DNA from: Prillingera fragicola
Lineage: Eukaryota > Basidiomycota > Tremellomycetes > Trichosporonales > Trichosporonaceae
Assembly: GCA_002335605.1 (NCBI GenBank)
Contig: BEDY01000001.1
Location: 1,674,001-1,738,000, forward strand
Direction: 5' to 3'
Length of the DNA: 64,000 nt
Shown piece by piece: positions 11,437 through 22,668 of this stretch. Both the position numbers and the translations under genes were made by a program. Below the pieces are notes generated by a model that ran no database searches, was not told the origin of the DNA, and worked only from the letters and a program-made list of their open reading frames with translations. Position 1 is the stretch's first letter; every line of letters starts with the position of its first letter.

Positions 11437-12535
11437 ATGCCTCGCTTTTACGAGAACAAGTACCCCGAGGTGCGCTAGCCGACTTGCTTTGCATGCAACA
11501 ACACTGACTTTTGCAGGTGGACCAGCTGGTCATGGTCCAGGTCCAGTCCATCGAGGACATGGGTGCCTACGTCAAGCTCGTGCGTAGCACAACTCTCAGT
11601 GCACACGAGCGCTTTAGCTAACATGTTTGCACAGCTCGAGTACGACGGCATCGAGGGCATGATCTTGCTTTCCGAGTTGTCTAGGCGACGTATCCGTTCG
11701 GTGCAGAAGCTTATCCGTGTTGGACGTAACGAGGTTGTCGTTGTTATGCGTGTGGACCCCGACAAGGGTGCGTGCGACCGTGTGGGAGGTGTGGGAAGCG
11801 GCTTGCTAACAGTGCCCAGGCTACATTGACTTGTCGAAGCGTCGTGTGTCTGCCGAAGAGGTTGTCAAGTGCGAGGAGCAGTACGAGAAGGGACGTGCAG
11901 TCGACTCTATCCTCACGCAGGTGGCCAAGCGCCGCAACATTGCCACCGAGTCGCTGTACGAGCAGATTGCCTGGCCCTTGCACAAAAAGTACGGACACTC
12001 GTACGAGGCGTTCAAGCTCTCGATCCAGGAGCCCGAGGCCGTGTTTGGCTCGCTCGACATTGACCCCGACACCCTCATCGAGCTCAAGCACACCATTGCC
12101 CGCCGTCTCACCCCCAAGCCCGTCAAGGTTCGCGCAGACATCGAGGTCAACTGCTACGCCTACAACGGTATCGAGGCTATCCGCAAGGCCCTCAAGGCCG
12201 GCGAGGCTCTGTCGACTGAGGAGGTCCCCATCAAGGTCCGCCTTGTCGCCCCCCCTCTCTACGTCATGACCACCACCAGCACGGACAAGGCCGCGGCCAT
12301 CTCCACCCTTGAGAAGGCTGTCGAGGCCATTGGCGCTACCATTGCCGAGGAGAAGGGCGAGATGAACATTAAGATGAACGTGAGTCACCCACCCCCTTGA
12401 TAGTACGCAGCCGCTAACCCCGCCCAGCCCAAGGTCGTCAGCGAGACCGACGACGCCGAGCTCAAGAAGCTCATGGAGGAGTTTGAGCAGGCCAACATGG
12501 ACGTGGCGGGCGACGACGACTCGGACGAGGAGTAG
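11437..12535 (+). CDS. SUI2: Translation initiation factor eIF2 alpha subunit
   Basis: Carries part of the Met-tRNAi ternary complex and is the target of Gcn2-type stress kinases. Five exons: 11437-11469, 11517-11579, 11635-11767, 11820-12379, 12428-12535 (298 aa, the usual length). The S1 domain is at the N-terminus; the [13 protein letters not shown] loop holds Ser48, equivalent to the regulated Ser51. A helical domain and an alpha-beta domain ([14 protein letters not shown]) follow, ending in an acidic tail GDDDSDEE. The first three introns fall within the first 130 codons, while the fourth exon is 560 nt. The start has a strong GCCACCATG context. Confidence 0.97.
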
Positions 12536-12736
12536 ACGAGACACCACCATCTTGAGATGTACGTGTTGCTCGCGACGAGCACGCACGCACGCGCAGAGGC
12601 CGTAGACTTTGTGGCCACCAGACAGAGATTTAGCATTTGGGACGTGTGCATGCATGAGTTCCTTGGCACGGTTCTGGGCTGACGTTAAACTGAAACGCAC
12701 GCGGTGGAATGAGTGGATTACGATGATGCATGCAGT

Positions 12737-14570
12737 CTACTTTTGTATCTTTGGGAATAGTGTCGCTCCCTTGAACCGCGTACTCGACTCCTCCATGCGC
12801 TGCACAATAACAGCCGCGTCAATGCTCTCGGGCTCCCACACCGCGTCGGCCCACCTCCTCTCGCCCTCGGGCACGCCGAGGCGATCCAAAAGCTCTGCTG
12901 CCTTGGTGGGTATGATCGGCTGCGCGAGGATACCACCAATACGCAGGGCAGAGTAGGCGTACACGATCGCCGGTGTCGCGTCCGTGCACGTCTCAGCCCA
13001 CGGCGCCTCCTTGGTAAAGTACCGGTTGGTCTCGCCCATGAGATGCATGATCTGGGCCACGGCGCGCGTGAGCTCGTAGCTCTCGAAGCGCTTCTCGTAC
13101 TCGCCGCGCATGATGGGTAACAACGCGTCGAGCTCTGGGTTGCGCGCGGCCGCGTCGCCAGTCCACGTGCCGACTTTGCCCAGCAGACGCGGTGACGATA
13201 TGCGTCCGATGAGGTTACCGATCTGGGACTGCAGCCTAGCGTAGACTGTCCTCAGCTGGAGCTCGGAATAGTCGGCGTCCTCGGACAGGGCACCCCCCAC
13301 CCGCATCAGGTACCACCTCACGCCGTCGACGCCGTACTTGTCCATTGCCCCGATGGGGTCGGCGACGTTTCCGCGCGACTTGGACATTTTCGACTTGTTC
13401 ATTGTCCAGTGGGCGTGGGAGAGGACCCGTTTTGGTGGCTTTTCGCCAGCAGCAAGAAGGAGAGCCGGCCAGTGGAGGGCGTGGAAGCGGATAATGTCCT
13501 TGCCCACGACGTGCAAGTCGACGGGCCAGGCGGTGCGTTGCTCGGGGTAGCCAGTCACGGTGAGGTAGTTGATGAGCGCGTCGACCCAGACGTAGATCGT
13601 CTGACTCTCGTCGCCGGGAACAGGGACACCCCACTTGACGCGAGAGCTGGGTCGCGAGATGGAGAGCTCGGGAGCAGTGCTAGTCTGCTTCAGAATGTCC
13701 CGGTGGTAAAAGTCGGGGTGAATCGCTGCTCATCAGTGTCGTTTTTGCATGAGTACTCACACTCCGGGTTCTTGAGCCAGTCCTGAAGCCTTGACGCGTA
13801 ATTTGGCAGCTTAAACTTCCAGTTTTCCTCTTCCTGCCACGTCACCTCGTTGCCAGACTCAATGGCAACCATCTTGTCACCCTCCTTGGTCACCTGAGTC
13901 TCAGAGTAGAAGCACTCATCCGAGACACAGTACCAGCCCGAGTGTGAGCCCTTGTAAATGTCTCCACTCTCCACGAGCTTGCCCCAGAACGCCTCAACAG
14001 CCTTGTAGTGGCGATCCTCGGATGTGCGAATAAAGTCGGTATACGAAATGTTGGCACGGTTCGAGAGGTCCTACATTGTCAGTGCCACTCGCCAAGAGCC
14101 AACTCACCCTAAACCGCTGCGACACCTCGTCACAAAACTCCTTCTCACTCATCCCACCTGCTTTGGCGGCCTGCTGAATCTTCAAGCCATGCTCATCAGT
14201 TCCAGTCGCGAAGACCACTTCGCGGTCTGGGTGGCGCAGACGCGCGAAACGCGCAAGCACGTCGGCGAGGACGACGGTGTGGAGGTGGCCAATGTGGGGA
14301 GCTGGCTGTTAGCTTCCAAGTAGCTCCGTTGAGTGCTTTCTCACATGCATTGACATAGAAAATGGGAGTGGTGATGTAGAATGGCTTTTGAGCCTCCTCG
14401 GGAGCCGGGGTGAAGAGGGAGGGAAGGGTAGTGGTGGAGGTCGTTGAGGAAGCAGTCACGTCGAACTTGGGAACCCAAGTCGATAGTCCACTTGCGGGCC
14501 TCAAGCGGGCAATCAGAGGCTGCCGCGGTACCCTTGATCCTCCCAGTAGACTTGGGAGACACCTCCGCAT
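12737..14570 (-). CDS. MSM1: Mitochondrial methionyl-tRNA synthetase
   Basis: Charges mitochondrial tRNA-Met. Exons: 14570-14345, 14301-14108, 14070-13761, 13725-12737 (572 aa, close to known mitochondrial forms). The N-terminus is Arg/Leu/Ser-rich with no acidic residues for about 30 positions, fitting a presequence. The class I signatures are PHIGH (residues 77-81), ATGTDEHG, and KMSKS (356-360), followed by the helical anticodon-binding domain. No C-terminal EMAP-like or dimerisation extension is present. It is head to head with folylpolyglutamate synthase, 225 bp apart, so a formyl-tRNA/folate-related pair shares one promoter. Confidence 0.95.
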
Positions 14571-14795
14571 GCTGTAAACGCGTCTACTTAATGTTGTTGA
14601 TGTTGAGCAGAAGTAGTGGTCTTGCAATTTCGGCTGGTCCGAGTACCTACGTACCCTGGGTCAGATGCACGTGACTTGGGTCATCCTTGGCCAGCACCTC
14701 ATCGTTTAAATAGCACGTGACGACTAAGTGGCTTTGATAACGATTACCTTTTGGAGCCTATACATATATATTCAGTTACTCTCAAGCACCACCCC
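14571..14795. promoter_or_regulatory. Bidirectional promoter of MetRS and FPGS with two CACGTGAC sites
   Basis: CACGTGAC occurs twice in the same orientation, at 14668-14675 and 14714-14721, start to start 46 bp. This octamer is the classical Cbf1-type site linked to methionine and sulfur metabolism in other fungi. A TATATA run lies near 14765. Both flanking genes serve methionine or one-carbon metabolism, so joint control is a reasonable inference. Confidence 0.6.
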
Positions 14796-16526
14796 ATGCT
14801 CCCAACATTACTCAGGATGGCACGCTCCCGCACCTACTCGGTATGTACAACTGGAAAGCAAGACCAAATACCCACAATTGTGGAAGCTGACTCGCCGCGT
14901 AGGAGGCGATCAATCTCTTGAATACTTGCCAGTCTAATGCCGCGACGTCAGTGGATGACTCGCTTTGGATTTATGAAGCGTAGACTGACCTAGCAGTATT
15001 GAGGCTATCCGCAAGTCGGGAGGGCGTCTGAATGACTGGGGCATCAAGGAGATGCTCGACTACCTTAACCGTATCGGTTACAAGGTGAGTGCCTCCACTT
15101 CTGGCTGCGATGAGTCGGCCAAGACCGTGCGCAAAGGCTTACGAGATGCTCCGCAGCCCGACGACCTAAACAAGCTCAATGTCGTGCACATTACCGGTAC
15201 TAAGGGAAAGGGTTCGACGTCGGCGTTCACTGAGCGCATCCTCCGCGAGCGCCTGGGTGGCAAGATTGGTACGTTTCTGGCATTGTAAGGCACGCTCGCG
15301 ACTGACTTGTTGCAGGTCTTTACACCTCTCCTCATCTGTGCGCCGTTCGTGAACGTATACGTATCAACGGTGAGCCCCTCTCGGAGGAGCTGTTTGCCAA
15401 GTACTTTTTCGAGGTTTGGGAGCGTCTCGAGTCCAACCCTAAGGTATGCACCTGATCGCGATGAAGCTGACGGCAGACCATTACCGAGCACACCCCAGTC
15501 TTCCCCGTCTACTTCCGTTTTCTTACCCTTCTTGCATTCCACACCTTCCTCTCGCTGGGAGTCGACGCCACTGTGCTCGAAGTCGGTATTGGTGGCACCT
15601 ATGACTCGACCAACATTGTGCCCAAGCCAGTGGTCACTGGCATCAGCGCTCTTGGTCTCGACCACACTGCCGTGCTCGGCAACACGATAGAGGAGATTGC
15701 TCGCAACAAGGGCGGTATCTACAAGGCTGGCGTGCCCGCACTCTCAGTGCCACAGGACCAGGGAGGTGAGACCTTGAAGGAATGTGCCGAGAAGGTCGGC
15801 GCCCCCTTCGAGGTTATCCCCATCATTCCCGTCACCGAGCTCGGCCTGCGCGGCGACCACCAGCGGATCAACGCCTCCCTCGCCGTCGGCCTGAGCAAGG
15901 TCTTCCTTGCCAGCCGGGGACAAGGCTACACTGGCGTTCTTCCCACCGAGTTTGCCAAGCCCCTCGCAGACACCAAATGGCCCGGCCGCTGCCAGACCGT
16001 CGAGAAAGGCGAGACCACCTGGCTCCTTGACGGCGCCCACACCGTCGAGTCCCTCCAGTCATGTGGCGAGTGGGCGTGGTCGCAACCCGAGGCCAAGCGC
16101 CCCAACGTCCTGGTCTTCAACTGCTCAGGCGGCCGCGCAGCCGAGCAGCTCCTCTCGGCCCTCCTCGACTCTGGAGCACGCACGGCAGGCACAGACCGAA
16201 CAGCACTGGGCCGGACGTTTGACAGCGTTGTGTTCTGCACCAACGTCACCTACACTGACGGCGGGTTCAAGGGCGACTTGACCGCCAAGGCTATCGATCC
16301 CGACGACCTGGCCGCCCTCGCTACCCAGCGCATGCTGCGTGATGCGTGGTTGAGGCTCAACCCCGACTTTGACCCCGAGCGCGCACACGCCGTGGCTAGT
16401 ATCCAGCATGCCGTCAACATTGTAAGCGGGCTGGGTGAGAAAAACATCCTCGTTGCGGGCAGCTTGCATCTCGTCGGCGGCGTTATGGAGGTGGCCGGGC
16501 TGCAGTTTGCGCTGGGCATGGAGTAG
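14796..16526 (+). CDS. MET7: Folylpolyglutamate synthase
   Basis: Adds glutamates to folates, retaining them in cytosol and mitochondria. Six exons: 14796-14840, 14903-14946, 14997-15084, 15157-15268, 15316-15443, 15477-16526 (488 aa). The Mur-ligase fold is evident: HITGTKGKGSTSAF (P-loop), LYTSPHLCAVRERIRING, LEVGIGGTYDSTN and LDGAHTVESLQSC, ending with GSLHLVGG. The N-terminal YSEAINLLNTCQS segment and DYLNRIGY point to FPGS rather than dihydrofolate synthase. The first in-frame ATG (14796) gives a short Arg/Leu-rich leader and a second ATG (14817) lies seven codons on, so dual mitochondrial/cytosolic targeting by alternative starts is possible. The tiny second exon (44 nt) is needed for frame. 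Confidence 0.93.
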
Positions 16527-16714
16527 TTGTAGCTGAAAAGGAAAAGCTTAGGTTAATCGGTTTAGCATGTAGAATGCATAGTCTCTCATTCTCCATTAGA
16601 TGGGTAGCATTCGTCTATAGCTATAGATGACGGGCCGACGTCGCCCGTGTGACAGTCATGAGGGAGGACATAAAGTATCGGCATGAAGGACATCAAAAAA
16701 ATGTGTTGTGCTTC

Positions 16715-19663
16715 TTACACCTCAATGACACCGACAACGACGCCCGACATGAGAATGTCCAGGCTGCCCTTGTACTTTTCGAGAGCCCACGCGTCCATGT
16801 CCATGAGCCACTTGCTCGCGGGCATGTCGGGTCCACGCCTGCTGGCGGTGCCGGGGACCATCTGGTTCAGGTCGATGGCCGACCAGTGGATGTTGAGACG
16901 CTCATCGTCCTTGAGGCGCACGACGAGCTGGAGCTCCAAGATGTGCTCATCAATACTCGTGGCCGCCTTGATGTGGTGGCGCTTCATGCCGTGAGGAGGC
17001 TCAAAGTCAAAGCTCCAGTCAATCAGGTCGGCGGTGAATGCGAACGCAGGCCAGACGAGACCCTCGTGGTTCATCTTGAGGTGGATGTGGGTGCCATCGG
17101 GACGCTCGTTGCGGGTCACAGAGTACTCCATAGCGGGCCACTTGAAGTCGGTGGCAGGAAGGTCCCAGCGGTATGTGTCGAGGAAGGTTGAGACGGGGTA
17201 CAGAGTGTCCCAGTCAGAGTCGTCGTCAGTGAGCACGGTGTGGGTCATCTCGGCGCCGTTTCCGAATTGCTCGTGGAACTCGACCGCGAGGTCAGCGCTC
17301 GAGGGATTGCCAGATACGTCCATGAACGCGAGGTGGGCAGTGTTCATGCCCGAAGTGTGGTTGTGGGTGAACTGCACACCGATGCGCTTAGGGTGCATAA
17401 AGTCGTAAGGCGACCACCAGGGACCTGAGAAGAGCACGATGACAGCGAGCACGGTGATGACGAGAGCACCAAGAACCTTCCTCTGTCCAGTGCGAGACGC
17501 GCGGTGGAAGAGGGGAGCCGCGAGTGGGACAAAGGTCAACCCACACACAGACGTTATGACAGCAATGATAAACTCGGCAGGAGCCTCCTTGCCCATACGG
17601 CCGGTGAGAGGAACGAATATGTCGAGGGTGGTCGTGAACGCCTCCATAGCGAGAGTGACAAGCAGGCTGAGGGGAATGATGTAGGCGGTGAAGAAAGGAA
17701 GGCCAGCAGCTCGACGCCCCAGCAGCTTGGAGACCTCAGCCGTGATGGCACCAACAAGCAGAACACACGAGAGACCAGCAAATAGATAGGCAGAGCGGAT
17801 ACGAACCGCCTGCGCAAGAAGCATGTAGGCAGTGAGTGTGCCAAGCTGAGCGTAGTAGTGGGCCTGCTCGAGGTAGTCAAGCTGAACCGCAGGAACAAGT
17901 GACTCCAAGGCATACTGAGTCGAGAGACTACCCAGCAAAGCCATGGGGAAGTAGAGCGCGACACAGAGACCCTCGTGTGAGAACCAGGAGAGGTTTCGGC
18001 CAATGGCAGTCATGAAGGCAGCAAGGGCGAGCGCACTGATGATGCCGGCGATGAGGCCAACAGGCGCACCGATGAGTGCAATGGCAAAAGCGCGACCGCG
18101 GTCCCTGCGGAAGTTGGCCAGGGAGAGCGTACCGATGACAGTGGCAATGGCCACGTAGGCCACGTCAGCCGAGGCCATCGTCCAGTGCAGGAAGATGCGG
18201 TCGTACAGCGACATGTAGACCACGTCGGGAGGTGACCAGGGCTCGTCGTTGCCAAGAGGCGACTCGGGAGAGAGAAGGTGGTCGACAATAGCCATGATGT
18301 TGGAGGAAAAGTGTTGCGACGATCCCTTCTCGATGTGCTCAATGACATCCTTGCGCGTGTGGTAAAAGTAGCTGTGACCGACAATAGCCATCTGCAGGTC
18401 AGCATTGATATCACATACACGACTCACGTCCAGACCCGAGACGCCGAGGTACTGCTCAAACTGTCCAAAGTCGGTGCTGCTATGTCAGTACTCGGGCCTG
18501 CCCAATCTGCAATCCGGCTCACTCTGAGAGGATGATACCCGAGCTGAAGACATCGGCGGCAATGACAGTTCCGCGAGGGCTACGCAATTAGCATTCTGGG
18601 GAGGCGTTTCACATAGCGGCAACTCACTGAGGAGAGTGCTTGAATGCCTCGATCATCTCCTTGCTGGTGGCCTGGAACAGAAGAGCGCCGCCAGTTGAAC
18701 CGGCCGCCTCCAGGTTGATGATGGCGCGCACACTGGCATTAGCGCTTGATCGGCATTATAGAACATACGTCTGTGCAGACGGGTGCTGGGTGGAGTAAAG
18801 GTGCGATCCATCCTGGAGAGTCTCCTCACCACCGTTCCACACTGTGACGTCAACTTGTGTTCTTCTCTTCTGTTGGCGCAAACGCACTGAAGATGACAGA
18901 GTTGTCGAACGGCTCGTTGCGGTCAACAAGCACACGAGCAATGTCAAGCATTACACCAACACCCATGCCATCACTTGAAAGTCAGTCTCGCCCCTTGCGA
19001 TTCGCAGCCAACGTACTCTGCGGCTCCGGGCGACGGGAGAGTCGAATCAATGTGGGACCCAAGCAGGACCGAGTCCTTGCGGTCACCAGACTTGCCAGAT
19101 GGGGGCTGGTGAGCCGAGACCTTGAGGATAACGTTTGTAATGCCAGAGTAGAGCTTGAGGACATCGTGGTCCATGATCGAGAACCTTGAAGCGTGTCAGC
19201 AGATCAGCGGAGACTTGTTATTTGCCACCAGGCTTCTGCCACAGCCTGCGCGACCCACCTGTGATAACCAGAGCCCTTCTGGACCCAAACCTCGCAGTTG
19301 AGAACGGCATTGTCCTTGCAGCGCTTGGCAATCTTGTTGACCTCTGCGATAACGTATTCCTCTCCCTTGACGGCCTCCTCTGTGCCTACGGTGCGGTAGC
19401 CAATGTCCTCGAGCGCCTGAATGTGACTGAGAACAATCTCCTCACTCGGCTGGGCGCGGCCAGTGGCATCACTTCCAGTCAGTATTTGCTAGTCACTCAG
19501 AGACAAACAGTACTCACTTGGGCGGGAGAGGCGCCGGGAGCTGGTAGTGGAGCTTGGACAGGATATAAGGGAGTAGAGTGCAGACTGGGATGAGCCAGAA
19601 CCACGGTGTACGAGGATAGCGTTGCGGTGAGCGAACTTTGACGCCCGAGTTCTTTGGCGCCAT
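16715..19663 (-). CDS. PFF1: M28 metalloprotease of ER/vacuole membrane, Pff1/ERMP1-like
   Basis: Predicted multi-pass zinc aminopeptidase of family M28. Nine exons: 19663-19518, 19471-19259, 19184-19017, 18973-18888, 18841-18769, 18732-18628, 18579-18523, 18476-18428, 18391-16715 (857 aa). A single N-terminal membrane anchor (WFWLIPVCTLLPYIL) precedes the luminal protease domain. Zinc ligands and catalytic residues are all visible: SHIDS (His164, Asp166), GAADDG (Asp176-177) and NGGEET (Glu210-211). About eight membrane segments follow, then a C-terminal luminal beta domain. All the introns lie in the protease half, while the membrane half is one 1.7-kb exon. Introns 1 to 3 end in AAG. Substrates are unknown in fungi. 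Confidence 0.93.
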
Positions 19664-20029
19664 TGTGTTGAGATGTTCTGAGTGGGGGAGGAGTTCTCAG
19701 AATGCCTTTACAAAGGGCTGCCAGAGAGACGACAGATGCCAGAGCAGTGATGGCGTGTGCGAGGGACGTAGGGTGGAGTTGAAGAACAAGTGGCCACCTT
19801 CGTCATAAGGACGGCGGCCTCGTCGTCGTTTGTCCGGCAACCCGGTACACATGTCTTCCCTCAGGGCAGCATCACCGCCAGGCACCACCACCACCCAGGA
19901 TGCCTCACCAGCTCCGACCCAAATTATTCAACGCTCAACAACACTGAGCACACTTGCACTACCTTTGCTCCAGCGTACAACCGCTGGTCCATGCGCACAG
20001 GTCTAGTCGCACTCTACAGCGTCCGCAGA

Positions 20030-21571
20030 ATGGCCAGGTACGCCGACCTCTCCCGCGAGGAGCTCGTTGCTCGCCTCGCAGCCTACGAGAAGAATGGTCC
20101 TGCTCCCCCTTCCCCCCCTCCACCGCCCGAGTCTGAGCAGCGGCCATTCCAATTTGCGTCGCATCCCACTCGCCATATCGCCATCATGGTTAGCTATCAG
20201 GGATGGCCGTACACAGGTCTTGCTCTCCAGCCAACAACCCCCTACCCCACGGTCGAGGGCGAGCTCATGAAGGCTCTGGAGAAGACGAGGCTGATCGCCG
20301 AGGGCGGCGGCTGGGAGTCGTGCGGCTTTGGAAGGTGTGGCCGGACAGATCGCGGCGTGTCGGGAGAGGGACAGGTACTCAATCTGTGGGTGCGCTCGCA
20401 ACGCAACCCCGACGACGGCGGCCACGACATGGGCGACACCTGGCGTGCAGCGACCGAGACCAAGGAGGACCGTCACGCGATCTGGGACACGGACAGCCAG
20501 GCAGGCGGCGCCGAGGGCCAGGGCAAGGAGATTGAGGCTCCTACCAGCGAGGCCACCAAGCCCAAGCCCAAGATCGAGAAAATCGAGACCCAGGCTCAGG
20601 TTGAGAAGCGTCTCGCCAAGCCCCGGCCACCACCCCTCGAGATCAACTACCCTCGTCTCCTCAACTCTGTCCTTCCCGACGCCATCCGCGTGCTGGCCTG
20701 GACCCCCGCGCCCGTCGACTTTGACTCGCGCTTTTCCTGCCAGCACCGCCACTACAAGTACATGTTCCACCTGCACGCGACCCCCGGCCACCCCGAGCTG
20801 GACCTGGACCTCATGCGCGCTGGCGCAGAGCGTTTGATCGGCACGCACGATTTCCGCAACTTTTGCCGCCTCGACGGCTCAAAGCAGATTGAAAACCACT
20901 CGCGCCGCGTCATGCTCGCCTGGTTTGAGCCCACGGGTGCCCCAGACCAGTGGGTCTTCAACCTGATCGGCACCGCCTTTCTGTGGCATCAGGTTCGGCA
21001 CATTATTGCTGTACTCTTTCTCATCGGCACGCGCGCTGAAAAGCCCGAGCTCGTCACCGAGCTTCTTGACGTTGAAAAGCTTCCAGCAAAGCCTGTCTAC
21101 AAGATGGGCGCTCCCCTGCCGCTCACGCTACACGAGTGCGCCTACCGCCCCGAATGCGGGCTGGACTGGCGCTTCGGCCCGTACGACGGCCCATGGACCA
21201 GTCTCCAGGGTGACGAACGCGAGGCGGCGCGCCCTCACGCTGACGGCGGCCGCGAAAAGCTCGAGCGCGACCTCGATGGTATGCGCCAGGAGGCCGAGGT
21301 TCGCGCATGGCAGGTCAGCGGTGCGTTGCGCCGCATCAGGGATATCTTTCCCGAGCCGCCTTACAAGCAGCAGACGGCCACTTTGTATCCTATCGGTGCA
21401 GGTGAGCGGGTCATGGTTAAAAACTACACGCCCGTCATGCGTCGGAGTGTCGGTGACACGCCCGACGTTGTCAATGAAAAGTGGCGCAACCAGCGGGGGA
21501 AGCGTAGGGCAGAGCTGCGTGAGGCCAAGGATGCCGAGGCGGCCAAGACCAAGGAGGCTACCGACGCTTGA
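20030..21571 (+). CDS. DEG1: tRNA pseudouridine synthase Deg1/Pus3
   Basis: Makes pseudouridine at tRNA positions 38/39. It is a single exon of 513 aa, one of few intronless genes here. The TruA fold is marked by HIAIMVSYQGWPYTG, then CGRTDRGVS with catalytic Asp107, SRFSCQHRHYKYMF-like segment (DSRFSCQHRHYKY), and the C-terminal GTAFLWHQVRHI and LTLHECAY motifs. An insert of about 75 residues rich in Lys, Glu and Thr (near residues 145-205) separates the catalytic Asp from the next core element. Start 20030 (MARYADLSREEL) was chosen because the helix parallels the Pus3 leader. An in-frame ATG at 19991 would add 13 residues, partly basic. Confidence 0.92.
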   Translation: MARYADLSREELVARLAAYEKNGPAPPSPPPPPESEQRPFQFASHPTRHIAIMVSYQGWPYTGLALQPTTPYPTVEGELMKALEKTRLIAEGGGWESCGFGRCGRTDRGVSGEGQVLNLWVRSQRNPDDGGHDMGDTWRAATETKEDRHAIWDTDSQAGGAEGQGKEIEAPTSEATKPKPKIEKIETQAQVEKRLAKPRPPPLEINYPRLLNSVLPDAIRVLAWTPAPVDFDSRFSCQHRHYKYMFHLHATPGHPELDLDLMRAGAERLIGTHDFRNFCRLDGSKQIENHSRRVMLAWFEPTGAPDQWVFNLIGTAFLWHQVRHIIAVLFLIGTRAEKPELVTELLDVEKLPAKPVYKMGAPLPLTLHECAYRPECGLDWRFGPYDGPWTSLQGDEREAARPHADGGREKLERDLDGMRQEAEVRAWQVSGALRRIRDIFPEPPYKQQTATLYPIGAGERVMVKNYTPVMRRSVGDTPDVVNEKWRNQRGKRRAELREAKDAEAAKTKEATDA

Positions 21572-21696
21572 GTAATCTGTACACACTTTAGGGGGACTAG
21601 ACCATGAGACAATGCTATTGTACATGCATATATACTCGACACGTTGAATCGCCGATCGAGTTGGATACCAACCACCCACCGTCCACTCACACGCCC

Positions 21697-22459
21697 TTAC
21701 TTGCCGAGCATCCGCATGCGGTCCGGGTGGATGCCTGGGTTTCCGCCAGCGGGAGGGCCGACTTGAGGCGAGAACTGTTGCGACTGTTGGCCACCCTGTT
21801 GCTGGCCGCCCTGCGGGGGGAAGGGAGGCATCGCGCCGCCAGGAGGAGGGAAAGGAGGCATCGCTCCGGCAGTGGAGGGAGGGAATGGAGGCGCACCTCC
21901 TTGAGGAGGGAAGGGAGGCATCGCACCGCCGTTACGGGGTGGGAAGGGAGGTGCGTTGGGAGGGGGGCCGCCTTGGAAGCCGGGGAAGCCTAGGATGTCA
22001 GTAAGGCTTTCCGCACAGTGGCCGAGGGAAGGCAACAGCTTGTTGGCATGTCGCTCTCTCTGCGTATCAACTTACCACCAGGCGCCGTAGCCATAGGGTT
22101 CATGAATCCAGCTCCCAAGCGCATACTCGGCGCAGCAAACATCTGCGCGCGGCCACCGCCCTCGTGCGAGTAGACAATCTGGTCAATCGCGCTTTGCGCC
22201 TGGTTGGTGCCCAGGCTGGCAAAATAGTCGCGCACGTTGGAAATGTGGTTGCGGCCAGTATTGTGTGCCTTGCGCGCGTTCATAGAGTCGTGCGTCCTGG
22301 ATTGTCAGCATCAAGAAATAGGGGAGGCGCGTGCATATCCGCCCAACGGGCAGGTGTGTAAAGTCGTTGAGACTTACAAGTAACTGAGGAGGTCAGCCGG
22401 ATCTCACAGTAGCTGGAGATAACTTACATGTCGCAGTAGTCGCAGTAGTACTTGCCCAT
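21697..22459 (-). CDS. YHC1: U1 snRNP protein C (U1-C) with a 6-nt microexon
   Basis: U1-C stabilises pairing of U1 snRNA with 5' splice sites. Four exons: 22459-22428, 22383-22378 (only TTACTT), 22296-22076, 21989-21697 (183 aa). The microexon is required: it supplies the bases that turn CD..THDS into CDIYLTHDS, restoring the zinc finger Cys6, Cys9, His24, His30. Both flanking introns have standard GTAAGT donors and CAG acceptors. After the finger and its helix ([10 protein letters not shown]) comes a Pro/Gly-rich tail with repeated PPFPP units, coded by a DNA tandem repeat. Length fits fungal U1-C. Because this protein itself sets donor-site use, the microexon is a plausible place for feedback. 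Confidence 0.93.
21818..21960 (-). repeat. Tandem repeat coding the PPFPP tail of U1-C
   Basis: Five degenerate units of about 27-30 nt share the core GGGAAGGGAGGCATCGC on the plus strand and code [13 protein letters not shown] units on the minus strand. Units vary mostly at third codon positions. Such Pro/Met tails in U1-C bind other U1 components in other species; copy number here may be variable. Confidence 0.75.
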
Positions 22460-22668
22460 TTTGAATACTCCAGGCTCCCAAGCGGCGGTCGAAAGAAGGT
22501 GAAGACGTTGATGCCTGGAAAGAGAAGTGCACAAGTTGTGTTGGAGATTGCCGTCAGGACGATTTACTTCCGCTTCTGTAATGACCACTTGAAAAGGGAA
22601 TTTCAATATGGCATCTAATACGATTCACGAAACAACTCTAAATGGAAACGATTATAACGCTACAACAT

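Noticed and set aside
19790..20029. In-frame upstream extension of the Deg1/Pus3 gene.
   Set aside because: The extra 80 residues overlap the promoter side of the metalloprotease and are His/Thr/Ser low complexity; the conserved helix starts at 20030.
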